A DNA stretch of 64,000 nt from Beijerinckiaceae bacterium. GTDB taxonomy: Bacteria; Pseudomonadota; Alphaproteobacteria; Rhizobiales; Beijerinckiaceae. The stretch covers positions 62,001 to 126,000 of the forward strand of contig JAPZTO010000006.1 in the NCBI GenBank assembly GCA_027532775.1. Reading direction: 5' to 3'. This document shows, piece after piece, positions 35,855 through 51,483 of this stretch (positions are counted from its first letter, which is position 1; the number at the start of each line of letters is the position of its first letter). The translations under genes and the position numbers were made by a program. Below the pieces are notes generated by a model. The model did no database searches, was not told the origin of the DNA, and worked only from the letters and a program-made list of their open reading frames with translations.

Positions 35855-36792
35855 GGGGCAACTCCCGAAGCAAGCATGCGCAGGGCGAAGGCCGACACCA
35901 TCATGCCGGAGACATAGAGGGTAATGCCGGTCGCGTTGTACCAGGGTGCCCGCCCGCGCGGATCGGAGAGCAGGCGCTTCATCAGCGCGATCTGGGCCAG
36001 CAGGATGCCGGCGACGAGACCGGCATGGACCGGCGCATTCCAGAGCCAGAGCAGGAGGATGACCACGACCTGCGGCAGCGCCATGACCCAGCAGGCCAGC
36101 AGGGCGGCGCGTTCGGCGCCCAGTTGCGCCGGCACGGAGCGCAGCCCCATCTGCCGGTCGCCCTCGATCGACTTGAAGTCGTTCAGCGTCATGATGCCAT
36201 GCGCGCCAAGGGAATAGAGCAGCGCGATCCAGACCAGGCGGGAATCCGGGAACGTGCCGAGAATGGCCGCAGCCGCAGTGAACCAGGGCAGGCCCTCGTA
36301 GCACAGCCCGACTGCGGCATTGCCGATCCAGCCATTGCGCTTGAGGCGGAAGGGGGGTGCCGAATAGGCCCAGGCCAGAGCGAGCCCGAGCATGGTTGCC
36401 GCGAGGACCCACGGGCCCAGCAAGGCGGCCACCAGCGCCGAGACGATTGTCCAGACGACGGCGAAGCCGAGGCCCCATCGCCCCGGCACCCGGCCGGAGG
36501 GAATCGGCCGGTTGGGCTCGTTGATCGCATCGACATGGCGGTCAAACCAGTCATTGACGACCTGGCTCGTCCCGCAGACCAGCGGGCCGGCCAGCAGCAC
36601 GCCTGCTGCTGCCGCTATCCAGCCGCCTGCGCCGGCAATGCCGACGGAGGCGACACCGCAGGCATAGGCCCACATCGGCGGAAACCAGGTGATTGGCTTG
36701 AGCAATTCGACCATGGCGCTCAGCGCAGGCCGGTTCAATGCCGCGGCAGGAACCGGCTGCGGGCCACCGGAAGGGACAGGCGCCTCGATCAT
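35851..36792 (-). CDS. bchG: Bacteriochlorophyll synthase (esterifying)
   Basis: 313 residues. This UbiA-type membrane prenyltransferase attaches the geranylgeranyl or phytyl tail to bacteriochlorophyllide a. The Asp-rich motif NDWFDRHVDAINEPNRPIPSG-like region lies near residue 100 and the second motif LNDFKSIEGDRQMGLRS near residue 205. Around eight membrane helices are expected. It heads the bchG-bch2-bchP-tspO unit. A paired PpsR operator lies 30-71 bp upstream. Confidence 0.97.
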   Translation of the reverse strand: MIEAPVPSGGPQPVPAAALNRPALSAMVELLKPITWFPPMWAYACGVASVGIAGAGGWIAAAAGVLLAGPLVCGTSQVVNDWFDRHVDAINEPNRPIPSGRVPGRWGLGFAVVWTIVSALVAALLGPWVLAATMLGLALAWAYSAPPFRLKRNGWIGNAAVGLCYEGLPWFTAAAAILGTFPDSRLVWIALLYSLGAHGIMTLNDFKSIEGDRQMGLRSVPAQLGAERAALLACWVMALPQVVVILLLWLWNAPVHAGLVAGILLAQIALMKRLLSDPRGRAPWYNATGITLYVSGMMVSAFALRMLASGVAP

Positions 36793-36821
36793 GGGGCAAC
36801 GGTAGTCCCCGTCACCCGATC

Positions 36822-36863
36822 CGTCAATTTAGATTTACACTATTTTGTCGCGGCGGACTGACA
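36822..36863 (-). promoter_or_regulatory. Paired PpsR/CrtJ operator in front of bchG
   Basis: TGT-N12-ACG (read on the - strand) at 36822-36839 has the AT-rich CRTJ-like core, and a perfect TGT-N12-ACA lies at 36846-36863, 6 bp away. They occupy the 89-bp gap between ppsR and bchG, so they would repress the bchG unit without covering ppsR's own promoter. Confidence 0.8.
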
Positions 36864-36881
36864 CATCACAGCCGCCTGTGA

Positions 36882-38330
36882 TCATTCCTCGGCCGGCACT
36901 TCCGGATCGAGATCGCCGAGGCCGTGGCGGCGCATCTTGGCGTAGAAGCTCTGCCGGCTCAGCCCGAGCATCTGGGCGGCGGAGGCGCGGTTGTCACCCG
37001 ACCGTTCCAGAGCGGCCTCGATGCAGAGACGCTCGATCATGTCGCTGGACTCGCGCACCATGTCCTTCAGCGACACCCGGCCGACCAGCTCGGTGAGCTG
37101 CTCGACGGAGCGGTGAAGCGACCGGCCGCGATGGCCGTTCAGCGCCTGGCGGATGCCGTTGTTGCGGATGACGAAGCCGTAGGTCGGCACTTCGCCGGAC
37201 AGGGCTGGCACGGCCGAGACTTCAACCTGCTCGACGCTGCCATAGGAACCGCGAAGCACGGTCGCGAAGGCGCGCATCGCCCGGCTTTCCTCGAGCCGCG
37301 CCATGATGAGGTCCATGTCAACACCCGGCCGGCCGAGCCAATGCTCGAGAGGCTCGCCGAGCGCCTGCGTCTTGGCGCCAAGCTGGGCCAGATCAAGGAA
37401 GGCCTGGTTGCATTCGACGATCTTGAGATCGCCGTCGATGACAACAAACCCGTCAGGCAGTTGCTCGATGACACCCATGACCTTGCTGGCCAGCCCATCA
37501 CCCCCCGCGACAGGTTGCGTGCCGGCATGCGGCGTCAGCCGGACGAGGAGGAAAACCGCCTGATCCTGCCGGAAAACCGAGGCAGCGACCGAGAAAAGCT
37601 GGCCGTTCTGGGCGAGGCGGGCCTCGACTTCCGGCACCTTGCCGGCGCGGCGGGCGGTCTTCAGCGCAGCTTCGAGCGCCTCGGCGCCATCATAGGTGAA
37701 ACAGGAGAGGATCGACTGGTTGACCAGGCGCTCCGCGCCATTGCCGATCTGGCGCAAAGCCGCCGGGTTGGCCTCGACAATACGCAGGGTTATGGAATCG
37801 ACGATCAGCACCGGCTCGGAAGCGAGGTGGAACAGCATGCGGTAGCGGGTTTCCGCCGCGCGCATCCGCGCGTATTCCTGCTCCATGGCCTCCTGGGTCT
37901 CGACCAGGCGACGCTGCAACTGCGCCAGGCTGCGCAGATCGCGGCCAATGGCGACAAACCGGCCGCTCTTGCCCAAAGCCATTGTGGAATAGCGGATCGG
38001 GACATCGATCCCCGAGCGGGCGGGGTGGTTGATCTCACGCGGCTGGACAAGACCGCCCCGGAGAGAACCGCGGATCAGATCATCGACCTTGGGCCGGCTT
38101 TCCTTGGTGACGATCTCGTTCCATTTGCGACCGCGCCAGTCCGGATCAACCTCTCCGGCCAGTTCGGCATTGCCGAGGACCACATCATGGATGACGCCAT
38201 CGGCATCTATGATGAGCGCGATATCGGACATCGACGCGAGCAGCTTCTCGGCGATATCGGGCGACAGGCCATCGGCCCAGCCGACCCTCAGGCCGTCAGC
38301 GTTGTTGCTGCTGGATGATCCGAATTCCAT
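36882..38330 (-). CDS. ppsR: Transcriptional repressor PpsR/CrtJ
   Basis: 482 residues from ATG 38330 (MEFGSSSSNN). It represses bch and crt genes under oxidising conditions. A glutamine/Leu-rich coiled helix (LQRRLVETQEAMEQEYARM) near residue 140 separates PAS domains, and the C-terminal factor-of-inversion-type helix-turn-helix is NRASAAQMLGLSRQSFYAKMRRHGL. Cysteines occur at about residue 210 (ILSCFTYD), in the second PAS domain (VECNQAF) and at about 436 in the helix-turn-helix part (IERLCIEAAL); redox cysteines are used by the family. It lies after aerR, as is usual, and targets the operators listed here. Confidence 0.97.
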   Translation of the reverse strand: MEFGSSSSNNADGLRVGWADGLSPDIAEKLLASMSDIALIIDADGVIHDVVLGNAELAGEVDPDWRGRKWNEIVTKESRPKVDDLIRGSLRGGLVQPREINHPARSGIDVPIRYSTMALGKSGRFVAIGRDLRSLAQLQRRLVETQEAMEQEYARMRAAETRYRMLFHLASEPVLIVDSITLRIVEANPAALRQIGNGAERLVNQSILSCFTYDGAEALEAALKTARRAGKVPEVEARLAQNGQLFSVAASVFRQDQAVFLLVRLTPHAGTQPVAGGDGLASKVMGVIEQLPDGFVVIDGDLKIVECNQAFLDLAQLGAKTQALGEPLEHWLGRPGVDMDLIMARLEESRAMRAFATVLRGSYGSVEQVEVSAVPALSGEVPTYGFVIRNNGIRQALNGHRGRSLHRSVEQLTELVGRVSLKDMVRESSDMIERLCIEAALERSGDNRASAAQMLGLSRQSFYAKMRRHGLGDLDPEVPAEE

Positions 38331-38439
38331 GTTCTCTCGGCTTCCTTGGGTCGATCTACCTCTGGTCAACGTGTCAGGCAAGGTTCAGGCCAAACAGGGT
38401 GGCCGACGAAGTGTGTGTAAACGGCGGCAGCATCCCGAC

Positions 38440-39414
38440 TCAATCAAGACGCGCCGTCTTCATCATACGATTGACTGCTGCAACAACATCGGGTCCGGCG
38501 CAAGCCTCGATATCGGCGCCGAGGGAAAGAGCCAGGGTCGGCTCCACAAGAAACGCCGATCCCCCGAGCAGTATTTTCACGCCGGGGTTGAGGGATGCTT
38601 CCCGGATCCGCCGGACGAGCCCCGACAGCTGGTTGACCGAGGCATCGCAGCTTGCAGTCAGGCCGACAACATCGAACCATTCCGTCCGCACGCGCTCGAG
38701 CAGCTCCATCCGCGAGAGGCCGACCTCGGCCATGACGTCCCAGCCCGCCCGGATGAAGAACGCCTCGGCGATCGAGGCGCCGAATGTATGGGTCTCGCCG
38801 GGCGCGGCCGAGATGAAGATCCGGCGCGACTCGATACCAGGGTCGAATTCCGGCGCCAGGGCAGGGCCATAGACGCGGATCAGCTGCTGGAGGCGCGACA
38901 TTGCAATCGTGACCTCGACGAAGCTCAGCACATCCTCTTCCCAGAGGCGCCCGAGCTTGCGGGCCGCCGGCTCGAGCAATTCGAGGACGAGCCGCTCGAA
39001 GGGCACATCGCTGATCAGCAGATCGTCGATGAAATCGATCGCGGCATCAACAGGCTGGTCGATCAGGATCCGGAGGAAACGCTCCGCGATGGCGGGTGCC
39101 TCGATATTCGGGATGGCCAGCATCTTCGCGGAAAGCCCCTCGCTCGGCTGCCGGCGAGGCATTGCCTCGCGGTGGAGCAGCATGAGGCGGGGAATGATTT
39201 CGGATTCGATGGTCCGGGCGAGCGGCGCCATATCCGGCATCGCCGGCGCGTAATGTGTGTGCTCTGACCGGTGACGATCCGGCCTGTGACGGTCGAGTCT
39301 GTGGGATGTCCCGCGCGGCATGGCACCCTCCGTGCCCGACCGCGAACCCGCATTGTCATCCCTGTGATCGGGAACGGCGTCGGCGCCGATCATGTCGTCC
39401 GAAGTGCTCGCCAT
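38440..39414 (-). CDS. aerR: PpaA/AerR cobalamin-binding antirepressor
   Basis: 324 residues from ATG 39414 with GGGAGGAG upstream. The B12-binding domain fills the C-terminal half; the cobalt-ligand type histidine is in GETHTFGASIAEAFF, followed by the VVGLTASCDASV segment. It antagonises PpsR when light or redox conditions favour pigment synthesis. The first ~60 residues are an unusual Arg/His/Asp-rich tail (DRHRPDRHRSEHTH) and a shorter product from an internal ATG near residue 56 (MPDMAPLART) is possible, comparable with the long and short AerR of Rhodobacter capsulatus. The track's 439-residue form has no site. Confidence 0.93.
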   Translation of the reverse strand: MASTSDDMIGADAVPDHRDDNAGSRSGTEGAMPRGTSHRLDRHRPDRHRSEHTHYAPAMPDMAPLARTIESEIIPRLMLLHREAMPRRQPSEGLSAKMLAIPNIEAPAIAERFLRILIDQPVDAAIDFIDDLLISDVPFERLVLELLEPAARKLGRLWEEDVLSFVEVTIAMSRLQQLIRVYGPALAPEFDPGIESRRIFISAAPGETHTFGASIAEAFFIRAGWDVMAEVGLSRMELLERVRTEWFDVVGLTASCDASVNQLSGLVRRIREASLNPGVKILLGGSAFLVEPTLALSLGADIEACAGPDVVAAVNRMMKTARLD

Positions 39415-39816
39415 CCCACTCCTCCCAGAGTGTTTCGGTACGTGCGGGACATCTTGGCTTGCGCGCCCTCTCTGACGGGGCTGCAGGAGTCTCTGCGTGC
39501 TGGAAAAGATGTGACAACCAAGCGAGACACAATCTGACAGAATGCCCGCTCTTCCGCAAATCTTTCCGGTTTTTATCACCCAGAAAACGCAGCGACTGTG
39601 AAATGTCGTTGCACCAGCTCGATGGCTCGACCGGGAAAACCCTGTGTTGGCAACACCCTCCATCATTTGGACGCGTCCCGAACGCGCCTTGTTGACTGAC
39701 CATATTAAATGACAACCAAAGTGTCTAGTTAGATTGACAGATGTTTTTTTGGGGCCCACACTCTGCTCAAATTGGTGTCAACCCGGACGAGGGGGATACC
39801 GGATAGGGAGCATACC
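39415..39816. other. 402-bp divergent regulatory gap between aerR and bchF
   Basis: No credible gene is seen; the short frames shown by the track have no site. The aerR end contains its Shine-Dalgarno; the bchF end holds the PpsR pair and a TTGACA box. The middle ~250 bp has no motif I can name beyond an AT-rich stretch (TTTTTTT at 39744-39750), although sites for RegA or FnrL cannot be ruled out by eye. Confidence 0.6.
39697..39739 (+). promoter_or_regulatory. Paired PpsR/CrtJ operator at the bchF promoter
   Basis: TGA-N12-ACA at 39697-39714 and perfect TGT-N12-ACA at 39722-39739 are 7 bp apart. The second contains TTGACA at 39734-39739, a good -35 candidate about 80 bp before the bchF ATG. 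This is the long upstream control point of the bchFNBHLM-puh unit. Confidence 0.8.
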
Positions 39817-41627
<1,811 letters not shown>

Positions 41628-41628
41628 G

Positions 41629-43207
41629 ATGCAACTTACAGTCTGGACCTATGAAGGCCCTCCCCATGTCGGCGCGATGCGCATCGCCACCGCGATGCGT
41701 GATCTGCACTATGTGCTGCACGCCCCACAGGGCGACACCTATGCCGATCTGCTCTTCACGATGATCGAGCGCCGGTCCAAGCGGCCGCCGGTGACCTACA
41801 CCACCTTCCAGGCCCGCGATCTCGGCGGCGACACCGCCGCCCTGTTCCAGACCGCGTGCCACGAGGCCTATGAGCGGTTCAAGCCCAAGGCGATGATCGT
41901 CGGCGCGTCCTGCACCGGCGAGCTGATCCAGGATGATCCGGCGGGGCTCGCCAAGGCGAGCGGACTGCCGATCCCCGTGATCCCGCTGGAATTGCCGAGC
42001 TACCAGAAGAAGGAAAACTGGGGCGCGGCCGAAACCTTCTACCAGATCGTCCGGCATCTCGCCGGCCCGCATGCCCTCCCGCCGAATGCCGCCCGCCCGG
42101 TCCGGGCTGCCGGCGAGAAGCCGCGCTGCAACCTGCTCGGCCCGACCGCGCTCGGCTTCCGCCACCGTGATGATGTCCGGGCGATCTCCGGGCTGCTGGA
42201 GCGGATGGGCATTGCCATCAACGTGACCGCGCCGTGGGAAGCCAGCCCGGCGGATATCGCCCGGCTCGGCAATGCCGATTTCAACGTGGTGCTCTATCCG
42301 GAAATCGCCGGCCCCGCTGCCCAATGGCTGAAGCGGTCGTTCGGGCAGCCGATCGTCTCGACCGTGCCGATCGGCGTCGGTGCGACGCGCGACTTCATCA
42401 CCGAAGTCGCGCGGCTGGCTGAAATCGATCCGGCCCCCTTCCTCAAGGCCGAGGAAAGCCGCCTTCCCTGGTATTCGCGCTCGGTGGACTCGACCTATCT
42501 CACCGGCAAGCGCGTGTTCATCTTCGGCGATGCGACCCATGCCATCGCCGCCGCCCGCGTCGCACGGGAGGAACTCGGCTTCGAAGTTGTCGGCCTCGGC
42601 ACCTACAGCCGCGAATTCGCCCGCGATGTCCGCGAGGCCGCTGCCCGCCACGGCATCGAGGCGCTGATCACCGACGATTACCTCGAAGTCGAGGCGAAGG
42701 TGGCGGAACTCCAGCCCGAACTGGTGCTCGGCACGCAGATGGAACGCCATATCGCCAAGCGACTCGGCGTGCCCTGCGCGGTGATCTCGGCGCCGGTCCA
42801 TGTGCAGGATTTCCCGGCGCGCTATTCGCCGCAGATGGGGTTCGAAGGCGCCGATGTGCTGTTCGACACCTGGGTCCATCCACTGATGATGGGCCTCGAG
42901 GAACATCTGCTCGGCATGTTCCGGGATGATTTCGAGTTCCATGACGGGGCTGCCCCCTCGCATCTCGGCCATGCCAGCCGGGCCCCTGCCCGCGCCGCGG
43001 AACCGGTAATCGAGGTGGCGGTTCCGGCGATGGCCGAGGCCGGAAGCGCGGAAGTTGCCGTTGAAGAAGGACCGACCGGCTGGGCCCCCGAGGCCGAGCA
43101 GGAACTGCGCAAGATCCCGTTCTTCGTTCGCGGTAAGGCCCGCCGGAATACGGAAAGCTTCGCTGACCAGCGTGGCATCCGCCTGATCACCGTGGAGACG
43201 CTGTACG

Positions 43208-43233
<26 letters not shown>
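41629..43233 (+). CDS. bchB: Light-independent protochlorophyllide reductase subunit B
   Basis: 534 residues with GGAGGTGTAGG upstream. Asp36 ([10 protein letters not shown]), the unusual fourth ligand of the NB iron-sulfur cluster, is present. The middle region [16 protein letters not shown] and the C-terminal [23 protein letters not shown] follow the family pattern. The end overlaps bchH by 26 nt, so bchH translation starts within it. Confidence 0.98.
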
Positions 43234-47843
<4,610 letters not shown>

Positions 47844-47844
<1 letters not shown>

Positions 47845-48557
47845 TGACAAGCACCACGTACACCAAGCGCAAGGGCGAGCTGGAAACCTATTTCGATCGC
47901 ACGGCGGCCGATGCCTGGGCGCGGCTGACCTCGGATGTGCCGGTTTCCGGCATCCGCGCGACCGTTCGCGCGGGGCGGGATTCGATGCGCCAGCGCCTGA
48001 TGGGCTGGCTGCCGGACGACATGACGGGCTTCCGCCTGCTCGATGCCGGCTGCGGCACCGGGGCGCTTTCGGTCGAGGCTGCACGACGCGGTGCCGATGT
48101 GGTGGCGATCGATATCTCCGCGACGCTGATCGCCCTGGCCCAGGAGCGCAGCCCGCGCGATCTCGGCGGTGGCTCGATCGATTTCCGGGTCGGCGACATG
48201 CTCGACCCGGCGCTCGGCCGGTTCGACGGCATGGTCGCGATGGATTCGCTGATCCACTACGACACGGCTGACATTGCCCGCGCCCTTGCCGGGCTGGCGG
48301 ACCGGGTTGCCGGGCCGATGCTGGTGACGGTGGCGCCGAAAACCCCGCTCCTCACGGCCATGCACATGGCCGGGCGGCTCTTCCCGCGCGGCGACCGTGC
48401 GCCGGCCATCGTGCCGGTCAGCGCGGCGCGGCTCGGCCGCGAAATGACCCGCCACCTGCCGCTTGCAGGCCGGGCCATCCGCGAGACCCATCGGGTGTCG
48501 CGCGGCTTCTACATCTCGGAAGCCCTGCGCATTGCCCCGGCGGAGGGCCGCGCATGA
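47844..48557 (+). CDS. bchM: Magnesium protoporphyrin IX methyltransferase
   Basis: 237 residues from ATG 47844 (MTSTTYTKRKGELETYFD); the track's start at 47289 is bchL shadow. It methylates Mg-protoporphyrin with S-adenosylmethionine. Motif I is LLDAGCGTGALSVEAARRGADV near residue 65, followed by VGDML and DSLIHYD. It lies between BchL and LhaA and yields the substrate of AcsF, encoded downstream. Confidence 0.97.
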
Positions 48558-49984
48558 GCAGCCTGAACCGCCTGATCCTGGACCGGCTGAAGCGGATCGA
48601 CGCCCGCTACCTGCCGTTCGCCGATGCCGCGACGCCGGAGCTTCCGCTCGGGCGGCTGATGCGGCTCGCGCTGTTCCAGGTTTCGGTGGGCATGGCGACC
48701 GTGCTGCTGCTCGGCACGCTCAACCGCGTGATGATCGTCGAGCTGGGCGTCTCCGCCTCGCTCGTGGCCATCATGGTGGCGATTCCCTTCCTCGCCGCGC
48801 CGTTCCGGGCGCTGGTGGGGTTCCGCTCCGACACGCATCGTTCGGCCTTCGGCTGGAAGCGGGTGCCTTACGTCTGGGCGGGCACGATGCTGCAATTCGG
48901 CGGGCTTGCCATCATGCCGTTCTCCCTGCTGCTGCTGGGCGACGACCATGACGCCCCGGTCTGGGTCGGCCAGGCCGGCGCCGCGCTCGCCTTCCTGCTG
49001 GCCGGCGCGGGGCTGCATACGACGCAGACCGCCGGGCTTGCCCTCGCCACCGATCTTGCAGCCGAGGAACAGCGCCCTCGCGTGGTCGCGCTGATGTATG
49101 TGGTGTTCCTGATCGGCACGATCGTGAGCGGCTATGTGTTCTCGCTGCTCCTCGCCGATTTCAACCCGATGCGCCTGATCCAGGTGATCCAGGGCGCTGC
49201 GGTGGCGACTTTCCTGCTCAATGTCGTCGCGCTCTGGAAGCAGGAGGCGCGCCGCGCCCCGCCGCCGAAAGCCGAGACGAAGCCGAGCTTCCGCGAGGCC
49301 TGGGCCCTGTTCTCGGCCAACCGTCCGGCCCGGCGTTTTCTTGTGGCGGTCGGTCTCGGCACCGCCGGGTTCAACATGCAGGACATCATCCTCGAGCCCT
49401 ACGGCGCCGAGGTGCTCGGCCTTTCCGTCAGCGCCACCACCATGCTCACTGCGCTGCTGGGCATGGGGTCACTGCTGGCCTTCGCGCTGGCAGCCCGCTG
49501 GCTGGCACGGGGCATCCATCCGTGCCGGCTGGCCGCGATCGGCGTGCTGGTCGGGCTGGTCGCTTTCTCGATGGTGATCTTCGCCGGCGCGCTGCAATCC
49601 CCCGTGCTGTTCCGGGCCGGTGTCTGCCTGATCGGGTTCGGCGCCGGGCTCTTCGCCGTCAGCACGCTGATGGCCGCGATGTCGCTGGAAACCGGCGGCC
49701 TGACCGGCCTCGCGCTCGGCGCCTGGGGTGCGGTACAGGCCAGTTGTGCCGGTCTCGCCATCGCCGTGGGCGGCATCGTCCGCGACAGCATCGCCATGCT
49801 GGGCAAGGCGGGCTCCCTCGGGGCAGCCTTCGCCTCACCCTCCGCGGCTTATGGCTTCGTCTATCACATTGAAATCCTGCTTCTTTTCTCGACGCTTGTC
49901 GCACTCGGCCCGTTGGTCCGGGCGCGGTTCAGCCGCGAGGAAAGGGGCTCGACCCGACTGCGTCTTGCCGAGTTCCCCAGTTAA
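48554..49984 (+). CDS. lhaA: LH1 assembly protein LhaA (PucC-family MFS)
   Basis: 476 residues, coupled to bchM by ATGA. The first 45 residues are soluble (RYLPFADAATPELPL), then about 12 membrane helices. LTGLP-like pieces FRSDTHRSAFGWKRVPYVW, LHTTQTAGLALATDLA and FNMQDIILEPYGAEVLGL are characteristic of LhaA/PucC. It aids insertion of bacteriochlorophyll into LH1. It is the second PucC-family gene of the window. Confidence 0.95.
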   Translation: MSSLNRLILDRLKRIDARYLPFADAATPELPLGRLMRLALFQVSVGMATVLLLGTLNRVMIVELGVSASLVAIMVAIPFLAAPFRALVGFRSDTHRSAFGWKRVPYVWAGTMLQFGGLAIMPFSLLLLGDDHDAPVWVGQAGAALAFLLAGAGLHTTQTAGLALATDLAAEEQRPRVVALMYVVFLIGTIVSGYVFSLLLADFNPMRLIQVIQGAAVATFLLNVVALWKQEARRAPPPKAETKPSFREAWALFSANRPARRFLVAVGLGTAGFNMQDIILEPYGAEVLGLSVSATTMLTALLGMGSLLAFALAARWLARGIHPCRLAAIGVLVGLVAFSMVIFAGALQSPVLFRAGVCLIGFGAGLFAVSTLMAAMSLETGGLTGLALGAWGAVQASCAGLAIAVGGIVRDSIAMLGKAGSLGAAFASPSAAYGFVYHIEILLLFSTLVALGPLVRARFSREERGSTRLRLAEFPS

Positions 49985-50008
49985 CCCCCGCTTCGAGGAG
50001 GACATCCC

Positions 50009-50785
50009 ATGGAGCCACAAAGTCTCGCCGACCATTATGATCTCGCGATCATATCGCTCTACCTGTTCTGGATCTTCTTCGCCGGGCTGATCTACTATCT
50101 GCAGCGCGAAGCCCAGCGCGAGGGGTACCCGGTCGAGGAAGCGACGCAGCCCGGCAAGTTCCGGCTCTCGAGCCTCATGTTCTATCCGCCGGCGAAGACG
50201 TTCCGCCTGCCCGACGGGACGACCAAGCTCGCCCCGGATGGCCGGCCGGATGCCCGCCCGGTTCCGGGCAAGGCCACCTCGATCCTGCCAGGCGCCCCGC
50301 TGGAGCCGAACAACGCGGTTCCGCTGAACGATTGCATCGGCCCGGGTTCCTGGGCGGAGCGCGCCGACAAGCCGGACATGACCACCCACATGACGCCGCG
50401 CATCGTGCCGATGCGGGTGGCCACGTCCTATGCCACTGCCTCGCGGGATCCCGATCCCCGCGGCATGCCGGTTGTCGGCTGTGACGGCGAGATCGGCGGC
50501 AATGTCGTCGATATCTGGGTCGACCGGTCGGAAGCCCTCGCCCGCTATCTCGAGGTCGAGACCGCCAAGGGCAAGCGCCGCGTCCTGCTGCCGATGACCT
50601 TCTCGGTGGTGAAGACCTGGCCGGGCCGTGTGGTGGTGGAAGCGATCACCGGCGCCCAGTTCGAGAATGTTCCCGGCACCGCCAAGGCGGATGTCGTGAC
50701 CCTGCTCGAGGAAGACAAGATCTGTGCCTATTACGGCTCGGGCACCCTGTATGCGACGCCGGAACGTGCGGAGCCCCTGATATGA
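50009..50785 (+). CDS. puhA: Photosynthetic reaction centre H subunit
   Basis: 258 residues with CGAGGAGG upstream. A single N-terminal helix (DLAIISLYLFWIFFAGLIYYL) anchors a cytoplasmic domain that caps PufL/PufM and helps proton delivery to QB. Family pieces are DGRPDARPVPGKATSILPG, NNAVPLNDCIGPGSWAERAD and GRVVVEAITGAQF. It overlaps puhB by ATGA. Confidence 0.98.
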   Translation: MEPQSLADHYDLAIISLYLFWIFFAGLIYYLQREAQREGYPVEEATQPGKFRLSSLMFYPPAKTFRLPDGTTKLAPDGRPDARPVPGKATSILPGAPLEPNNAVPLNDCIGPGSWAERADKPDMTTHMTPRIVPMRVATSYATASRDPDPRGMPVVGCDGEIGGNVVDIWVDRSEALARYLEVETAKGKRRVLLPMTFSVVKTWPGRVVVEAITGAQFENVPGTAKADVVTLLEEDKICAYYGSGTLYATPERAEPLI

Positions 50786-51468
50786 GCGATCATGACGATT
50801 TCGCCGTAGAGCCGGTGCGGGGCCTTCCCGCCCGGCTTCCGGAGGGCGAAACCCTGCTCTGGCAGGGAGCGCCCGACTGGAAGGTCCTCGCCTGGCGTGG
50901 TTTCCACCTGCGCTTCGTCTCGGCTTATTTTGCCGTGCTGATCGGCTGGACCGCCTTCAGCACCTGGTGGGTCGGCGGCGGCTGGCCGATGGTGCTCCGC
51001 TCCGTCGTACCGATCACGGTCGCCGCCCTGCTGGCCGTCGGCCTGCTGGCGCTGGTCGCCTGGCTGGTCGCGCGGTCGAGCGTCTACAGCATCACCTCGA
51101 AGCGCGTCGTGATGCGCATCGGCGTGGCCCTTCCGATGACGTTCAACCTGCCCTTCGGCTGCATCGAAGGGGCCTCCGTTCGCCGCTGGGCGGATGGTTC
51201 CGGCGATATCAGCCTCGCCATGGGCAAGAACGGACGTCTGAACGCGCTGGTGCTCTGGCCGCATGCCCGGCCCTGGCACCTGAGCAAGCCGCAGCCGAGC
51301 TTCCGCGCCCTTGCGGATCTCGATGCCGTCGCCGCCGTGCTGGCCCATGCCCTCCAGGCAGCCAGCCCGGAAGGCGAGACCAGCCTTACCCTGCCGGCGA
51401 CGCGCCTGGCGCCGCAGCCCGAAACGCCACTGATCGAGGGACCGTCCCTCGCCTCGGCCGCCCGCTAA
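50782..51468 (+). CDS. puhB: Photosynthetic complex assembly protein PuhB
   Basis: 228 residues, overlapping puhA by ATGA. It has the PH-domain-like motif GETLLWQGAPDWKVLAWRGFHLR near residue 20 and two to three membrane helices (around ISAYFAVLIGWTAF, ITVAALLAVGLLALVAWLVA). In Rhodobacter it helps assemble the reaction centre. Its place between puhA and puhC is conserved. Confidence 0.95.
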   Translation: MSDHDDFAVEPVRGLPARLPEGETLLWQGAPDWKVLAWRGFHLRFVSAYFAVLIGWTAFSTWWVGGGWPMVLRSVVPITVAALLAVGLLALVAWLVARSSVYSITSKRVVMRIGVALPMTFNLPFGCIEGASVRRWADGSGDISLAMGKNGRLNALVLWPHARPWHLSKPQPSFRALADLDAVAAVLAHALQAASPEGETSLTLPATRLAPQPETPLIEGPSLASAAR

Positions 51469-51483
51469 GGACAGGAGACGCAC

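Noticed and set aside
33296-35917. 873-residue + strand ORF
   Set aside because: It is antisense to bchP, bch2 and their junction, has Arg/His/Gly-rich composition and no domain or ribosome-binding site; a high-GC shadow frame.
39505-39540. Additional PpsR site (TGA-N12-ACA-like) near 39510
   Set aside because: It has only one proper half, no partner at 6-8 bp and no conserved core.
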